A DNA stretch of 64,000 bases, from NCBI GenBank assembly GCA_036873755.1, contig JAVTVY010039172.1:1-64000 (forward strand), read 5' to 3'. The translations under genes and the position numbers were made by a program. The notes under the pieces are model-generated. The model saw only the letters and a program-made list of their open reading frames with translations. It ran no database searches and had not been told where the DNA came from. Shown here piece after piece: positions 58,120-64,000 of this stretch; the stretch's first letter is position 1; each line of letters starts with the position of its first letter. The DNA is from Hanleya hanleyi. Lineage: Eukaryota > Mollusca > Polyplacophora > Lepidopleurida > Hanleyidae.

Positions 58120-58474
58120 CACTCTCTGAAATATTCAGGGAATAATCCTGAAAAGATCAGGTTGCACATCCACAATTCAATTTCAGGGATTTTACCTAAA
58201 ATCCAGAGATAATTTCCTGAAATTCAGAAAACAGATCCCTGAATGACAGGATTTCCCCTGAAATTCAGGCAAATTTACTACCCTGATTAGTAAGTTCCCG
58301 ACCCTATTCAGGTACGTAAAATCCCCTAAAATTCAGGTAATTTAGCTTTAATTCGTGGATGATACCTGAATTTCAGGAAATTATCCCTGGCTTTCGGGTA
58401 AAATCCGTGAAATTGAGTTGTGGATGTGCAGCCTGATCCATTCAGTATTATTCCCTGAATATTTCTGAGAGTAT
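58120..58474. mobile_element. ACTCTC-end foldback MITE with repeated CCTGAATTTCAGG word
   Basis: Left arm actctctgaaatattcaggg, then aataatcctgaaaagatcag and gttgcacatccacaattcaa, is matched in complement by the right arm ending cagtattattccctgaatat, ttctgagagt, over about 75 bp. Inside, cctgaattcagg-type palindromes occur roughly ten times. Non-coding. Confidence 0.9.
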
Positions 58475-59159
58475 ATATTGACAGAAACGTCACTCTCCCG
58501 TCGACATGGTCAAGGTACATTTGTACCGAGAGTGACAGGGGCTTCGCTGGAGTTAACTTTTGGATTTAGCCTATGCCCTGAATGCCCTCATTCTGCGAAA
58601 TTCTCACCTATTTTGCCTCAATAAAGAGCTAGCAATAAACCTCAAATGGAATGTGTTTACTTACCCATCGAAAAATATAAATCCAACTAAAAATGTTTAT
58701 AATTTCCTCGCTCAATGCCTGTGTCCATTATTCTAATCTTCTTGAGCCGCCATAATAACTTCATCTGATCTTGTCACGTGATAGATCACGTTATATTTTA
58801 GACAGCCATGAGGAGCATTTGCGTACACTTCACCATCCACAAGATGGCTTGCGAATCGTGTTTCGCCATTATTGCGGAGTGATATCCAATACTTTACCGT
58901 ATACTGTTCGGTCTTCATCGGACGGAGAAGAGACTCGAGAAATCTGATAAATTACAGGCTTTTTATACTAGTTCTGAAACATATATCGTCTGAGCTTACA
59001 AAAGATACAGATATGAATAACTTCCGTATCGTCCAAGAGGTGTTGTACATTTGAACAAGTAGGACAGCACATGAAACGAAAATGGCGGATTACGTTAGGG
59101 TTAGTCGGTAAAGTTTAACTGATTGGCTGACGGAATTCCCTCATATAGTTGCAGAAAGT
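58475..59159. other. Intergenic; no gene seen
   Basis: Short ORFs only; the right edge is the target of MITE copy D. Confidence 0.45.
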
Positions 59160-59561
59160 CATCCTCCCCACAGCGCATGCTCCATTTCACAGACTCATTA
59201 ACATCCCTGCCTCCAATAGCGGAAGTTGACCTTTACTACGTTGCTATGACGTATATGAGGAAAACACACCTATGCGCGGTTCAGTTTGAATCCGACAGAA
59301 CAACTCCTTCAGTTTCGCACATGAGCGTACTACTTTTCATATGCTCTGTTCAGATAAACAGGGGAAATAATCTCCAGATAATTCTTTTTAACGCTAGGTC
59401 AACAGAGGTATTATGAAGACTTAAAAAATAATCGAAATGTTCGGCAAACATCTATTTTATTATATATGATGTCACTTCCGGCGATGTGCGCGCGGCCGGG
59501 AATCCTGTCCAAAAATCTGAATGGTGGCTAGGGTATTATTAGACCCCCAGCGAGGTGGTTG
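59160..59561 (-). mobile_element. CAACC-type MITE, copy D
   Basis: Minus orientation: low end catcctccccacagcgcatg, high end cgaggtggttg. The interior matches copies A-C along the full length. The flanks gcagaaagt (59151-59159) and gccgaaagt (59562-59570) match at 8 of 9 bases, a target duplication. Confidence 0.93.
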
Positions 59562-60944
59562 GCCGAAAGTAGGCTGAAAATGGATACACACCATCACCGG
59601 GTCAGTCTTACAGCGTATAGATGACCCAGATGGTTACAGGTTGCCATGACCAGTATGTTAATGAGTCACGTGACATTATACCTCGTTCTGTTTCCTGACA
59701 AAACGGGTAATGCATTCTCAACAGAGTCATGCATTCGTGATAGTGAGATCACGACTCTCACATAAATGGGAGCCATGCCACTATTTTGACAGCGAGACGG
59801 TATAGTTACAATACTAGTGTGGGCAACTTGCATTGATCGCCTTTTTCCTCATGACGATAAAGCGTCGTCATATCAGTGAGATTTGGACGCAACTAACAGC
59901 GACTGTGTTAATTATTTGAAAGGGTTAGTGAAAACAGTTTTGCAATCAGTTGATGAACCTTACTAAATATAATAACAATGGAGAGGGAACAATGAAGGAA
60001 GTTAGCCAAAAATGTATTCACTCTTAACCCAGAAATTCAAATAATTATGAAATGATTTGCCGTTGTCAGGTGGACGTTTGACAAGGGAGACAACTCATAT
60101 TGCTTCATTTCAGATGACTGTCAAGAAATAGTTCACCAGTTTCTAGCGTGTTTACACACAGTTATCAATCAGTGGATGTCATGTACGTCGGGCAGTTTAG
60201 TACTATTACAGAGACTAATCTATGCAGCTCAGCGCCGTCATTTGATGGAAACAGTTAATGTTGACTGGCCAGAAGATCATACGCAGAAATCATACGCGCC
60301 TACTCACCCCCAAAAATTTGGGGGATGGCTCCCATTTATCCTATAGCCTCTTCTCGTAGTAGGGAGTCTCACGAGACTATAATGCGGGCAATGGTGGCTT
60401 ATTCGCCAGGGAAACTTTTCTATCTGGACGGATATTCTGAAGGGATGAGTGACCATGGATCGCAATGTTCTGGCCATGGTCAGTTCTTTATAAAATTATT
60501 TTTTTTAAAAATCCGTAATAATGCCATTGAAAACGACTGCGACGTGGATCCTTGGCCGGATCATCGAAAGTTTACGAAGTGTTACAATCTACGGCCTTCG
60601 GCCGAATGGCCCCGAAAAGCGCTTATATTGTCTAGCTATACCGCTCATATTTATTTTACTTGAGCAGTTGTTTATTTTGAGAAGTACCGATGCCAGTATC
60701 AAGTGTAAGATTGCTCCTGATTTGATGTTTACTGCACCTTTTCACAAGCTGAAGCGAGTATTTATAGCAAAGATGGAGTAGATGCGGAGCTACAGATAAC
60801 ATGGGGGAACCAGGGACATTTGTGCTGTTTAAACTCATTCAATCAACGTGCTTCTCTAACTCGCTGAGCGAGGAGAGTAGCAAAGTAGAGACTCGGGCTG
60901 ATTTAATGCACGTACATGCATGAATGGGTAGACACGGGAGAGAG
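59562..60944. other. Intergenic; no gene seen
   Basis: Short ORFs without domains. No repeat recognised. Confidence 0.45.
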
Positions 60945-60949
60945 AGAAT

Positions 60950-61010
60950 TAAGGTTTAATGTCCCGTTCAGCAATATTTCAGCTATATAGCGACTAGGCG
61001 CGGCTTTATC
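60950..61010 (-). mobile_element. SINE tail fragment
   Basis: ggtttaatgtcccgttcagc and aatatttcagctatatagcg resemble, in complement, the conserved SINE tail seen at 38355. The head and ACTC repeats are absent. Confidence 0.5.
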
Positions 61011-61020
61011 GGATAGGGAA

Positions 61021-61352
61021 AATTGCCTCACTAAAATGGAGGTAGAAAAGGTCGTTTTTGCTTAATAACTTGATCAATCCATCATCACTCTTCCAAATCT
61101 TTAGCCAAAATTCTTTGGATATTGTTACATGTGATGGCAATATAAAGATAATCATATAATTATAATAACCATATAATAGGCCAAACTGTATAACGTGCAT
61201 TATTATGCCAATTAAATACACGACAATTTTTTTTAATACCGTCGACGCATATATGTACATCCATTGCCACCCCTGATGAAGTTTACTTAGTGTACTATAT
61301 TAATAATTTATTAAGCAAAACTCTGTTTACTTCCATTTTAGAGAGGAGAACT
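61021..61352. mobile_element. MITE with about 52-bp inverted ends
   Basis: The left arm (cctcactaaaatggaggtag, then ttttgcttaataa) pairs with the right arm (ttattaagcaaaa, then tttacttccattttagagagg) at 61308-61347. Non-coding interior. Confidence 0.7.
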
Positions 61353-62131
61353 GTTCATGGGGCTGATAATGGACCATTATTGTTTGTTTAATGTTGGTTG
61401 TAACACATTCACCAGTCCAAAGTGCCGTGACAAACCTAAATATTTTGATGAAAACAAAAATAATTTTGCATGAAATTGGTCCTGAAATATATTAGTTCTG
61501 CAGGGATCTTAGAAAACAGTGAGAATTATCAGCGTGAAATGCGTATATTCCTTCATAGGCGCGGTTGCCTGCTCAAAATAAATCATTATTTCAGAATTGA
61601 ATTTTACCGACGAAAAATCTGCTTGAGCCTATCCGACAGAGTGATTTCGTTAGTCTACATTAATTGTATGCTGATACAAACAATGCTTCGCATTCTTCAA
61701 CATTCAAACTGAGATGAGAGGCGGAATTACCCGAGGATTGCCGGAAATCAAGCTGCGTGGTTTGAATGACAGCAACAACTGTTGTTTGCGATAGCTAACA
61801 ATTTTATCTCATTGTTTCGCAACTGCATGTGGAGTATACGTTATTCAATATTGGAGTGAGTCATTTCTAGGTGAAAGAGGATGGAAATTCAGCCACATTT
61901 CATGATGATCAAGACGTCGCAAGCGGAAAATAAAAAGAAGAAATCTGATTGGCTACCAGTGGAACTTGGGTGTCACATAGCGTACGTACAAGGCTCCTTG
62001 AATTTAATCATTCGTTAATCATGCACCCCCCGCCCCCCCCCCCCCATCGTTTTTTTCTACATCCGATGTTCTTTTTCTGTGTCCTTTCACTCTTCTTCGA
62101 AATGGGAATATACGCTGCATGTGTCAAATTA
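61353..62131. other. Intergenic; no gene seen
   Basis: A C-rich tract lies at 62024-62045. Short ORFs only. Confidence 0.45.
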
Positions 62132-62179
62132 TGTGGCGAAACGCGTTAACACAAATGCATGTCAACGCGTTTCGTCACA
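62132..62179. repeat. Imperfect hairpin around CGAAACGCGTT
   Basis: tgtggcgaaacgcgttaac and gtcaacgcgtttcgtcaca pair over 19 bases with two mismatches around a 10-base loop. The arms include an MluI-like acgcgt. Function unknown. Confidence 0.75.
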
Positions 62180-62904
62180 ACTCATTGTGTCGCAAGTGCG
62201 ACAAAAAGGGTTAACACTGCAAGGAGGGTACACGTGTTTTGTTATGAACTGAATTGTGAGAATACATCAACATATCTACATATTCATCTGTGCATTTAAA
62301 AATAAGTGTATATCGTTTGGAACATCTTAGTCGTCTTCAAATATGGGAGAAACTCCGCGAAATATTTTGGAGCATCCCTGTCATCTACGTATTTTAAAGA
62401 AAAAGCAACGCTTAAAACTCCTTAATCGACTTGCACTAATTTGAAGCACCTAGCTCATCTACATAATCGAAAAATGACGAAAAAGTCCCAATTCTTTGCC
62501 GTATATATGTTTGTGAGAATAATCGGGCGTCTTAGCTCTGTTAAAAATTACATTGAACAACGTGCAAAACACCTTTCTTGAGCATACGTTTGGGACATGA
62601 ATGTAATTTCGAGCATCCAATTCTTTTTCGTTTGCACAATTTGACACCATCCATCATATATTTTTGTGATTTGCTTGCTTGTTTGTTTGTTTGTTTGGTT
62701 CACAAGAACGTAGGTGACATGAGTACCCCAAGGGAACGGCATTATTGCATACGTAGACTAGGGGATTCTTTACCTTTCGTTTACCGGAAACACCCGCTAT
62801 ATCCCACGAAACCTGGATTTATGAACAAATGAGCATTCATCTCTCAAAACTGTCATCAACAGCTAAGATTTCAGTTATAGTTTATCTGACGAAAAAAACC
62901 TCAA
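62180..62904. other. Intergenic; no gene seen
   Basis: Nothing recognised apart from a (gttt)n run at 62675-62697. Confidence 0.45.
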
Positions 62905-63020
62905 ATTTACCCTTACCCTTGATTTACCCCTACCCTTGATTTACCCTTACCCTTGATTTACCCTTACCCTTGATTTACCCTTACCCTTGATTTATCCTTA
63001 CCCTTGATTTACCAGTACCC
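62905..63020. repeat. 17-bp minisatellite, TTACCC-rich
   Basis: About seven copies of ttacccttacccttgat, the last two degenerate. Superficially telomere-like, but the hexamer is acccTT, not the metazoan cccTAA. Confidence 0.9.
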
Positions 63021-64000
63021 TTTACCTACACTTTGGATTTGAGTTTTCTCCTATCCTTTAACATGGGAGTTTGGCACAAGTTTATCTTTGTTGCCAGAAA
63101 TGGGCATGGTGAAGGACCCATTTTTGTGGCTAATTTCAATCAGTAATACATGTATTCGGTAAAAATATATGTATGAAATTGAATGTTCACCATGCTAATT
63201 CTTTTTCTAGCATGTAGAATGCACATTTCTGACTGAACCCTAAAATCCCATTGAAATCCATGTTATTCATACAAAGATGATTTATATAAAAAAAATACCA
63301 TATGGTCAAAATATCAGACTTTTTTAATATAGTATTTTTTTTTCTCCAAGTATTACCATACTTTAATATAGGACTCTTATTGTGTGTGAGGCCTTTACCA
63401 TCAACGTTTTGTGTGTAAAATGTAACGAATCACCTAACATGCTCCAACTTCGTGAAGGTGGTTGTTGTATGAGCTAACACTAATTATATTAGATTCCTGA
63501 TTTGCGCTTCTTTCTTCTGGTTTCTTTCTTACCTCTTAACTATTTTTTTTCAACAATTGATAACTGGTGTAAATATGGTCAATATGGATCAAATTATCCT
63601 TCTATTCCTAGAAAAGACCCGAAGAGATAGAATAGGCACCAAAATAATGAACCGCAAAACAGACAGGGAGCCACGCATCAATGCATCTTCCGATGTTATC
63701 GGGGAAGCTCTATTGTCTAAGGTTTAACTGCATTTTAGTGAAGGTACCGGATTATATGTAAATCGTATTCTTTTATTTTATACCTTAAATAAAATTAAAA
63801 TATAGGAAGAAAAATAATAACTCCGCCTGTCTTACCCACTCATCTCGCGAGTGGCTGATGATAAACGAAATATTAACATTGACGAGCCTAAATTCTACTC
63901 GGAGAATTGAACCACAGAACAGCAAAACACGGAAGTGCTAGGCATTACCAAAAACATTTATACCCAGTAATAAAATAAACACAAACTTTAAACATGTGTA
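63021..64000. other. Intergenic; no gene seen
   Basis: AT-rich, with homopolymer A/T tracts at 63289-63350. A weak inverted pair (ccagaaatgggcatggtgaa; ttcaccatgc, gcacatttct) lies at 63095 and 63186-63232. Confidence 0.4.

Overview
The window looks like nuclear DNA of an invertebrate, most likely a mollusc and probably a gastropod. The evidence is intron-containing genes, a dense load of short transposons and satellites, and SINEs that combine a 5S-rRNA-like head with a conserved tail and (ACTC)n repeats, a type I associate with molluscan genomes. The species cannot be fixed from the sequence.

Only two host protein genes are convincing. Both lie on the minus strand and are paralogous cholinesterase-like carboxylesterases: gene 1 (exons 16147-14622, 13775-13603, 12972-12872; 599 aa) and gene 2 (exons 56323-54792, 52082-51910, 51157-51048; 604 aa). 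They share exon phases, an identical 173-nt second exon, a signal peptide, a Ser-Glu-His triad, six disulfide cysteines, and a short last exon encoding a hydrophobic, GPI-signal-like tail. About 35 kb of mobile and repetitive DNA separates them.

Layout. 1-2.9 kb: decayed Ty3/gypsy pol end with a downstream zinc-finger ORF. 3.2-3.45 kb: hairpin MITE. 3.77-9.09 kb: satellite with a 479-bp three-monomer higher-order repeat. 10.0-11.2 kb: TAG microsatellite and 24-bp minisatellite. 12.2-16.2 kb: a MITE and esterase gene 1. 18.3-29.5 kb: foldback elements, a 71-bp satellite, 5S-derived SINEs, tRNA-like SINEs and MITEs. 30.9-32.1 kb: a TatD-nuclease pseudogene. 32.9-37.2 kb: a gypsy-type element with intact Gag and a second ORF in which the protease is joined in frame to the end of integrase, with reverse transcriptase and RNase H missing. 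37.5-38.2 kb: tandem repeats upstream of Gag. 40-47.6 kb: MITEs, a SINE and a dense GATATCA/GGTGAT palindrome block. 48.8-49.6 kb: 60-bp satellite with an almost exact 360-bp duplication. 50.2-50.9 kb: nested foldback. 51.0-56.3 kb: esterase gene 2. 57-64 kb: more MITEs and a minisatellite.

The strongest unexplained signals are: (i) a four-copy MITE family with CAACC/GGTTG ends and 9-bp target duplications; (ii) a group of foldback elements with similar ACTCTC-type ends but a different self-complementary word repeated inside each; (iii) the gypsy derivative that lost RT yet kept its frame, followed on the same strand by a TatD nuclease ORF; (iv) the GATATCA block. All calls come from reading the sequence; no alignment or database search was run.
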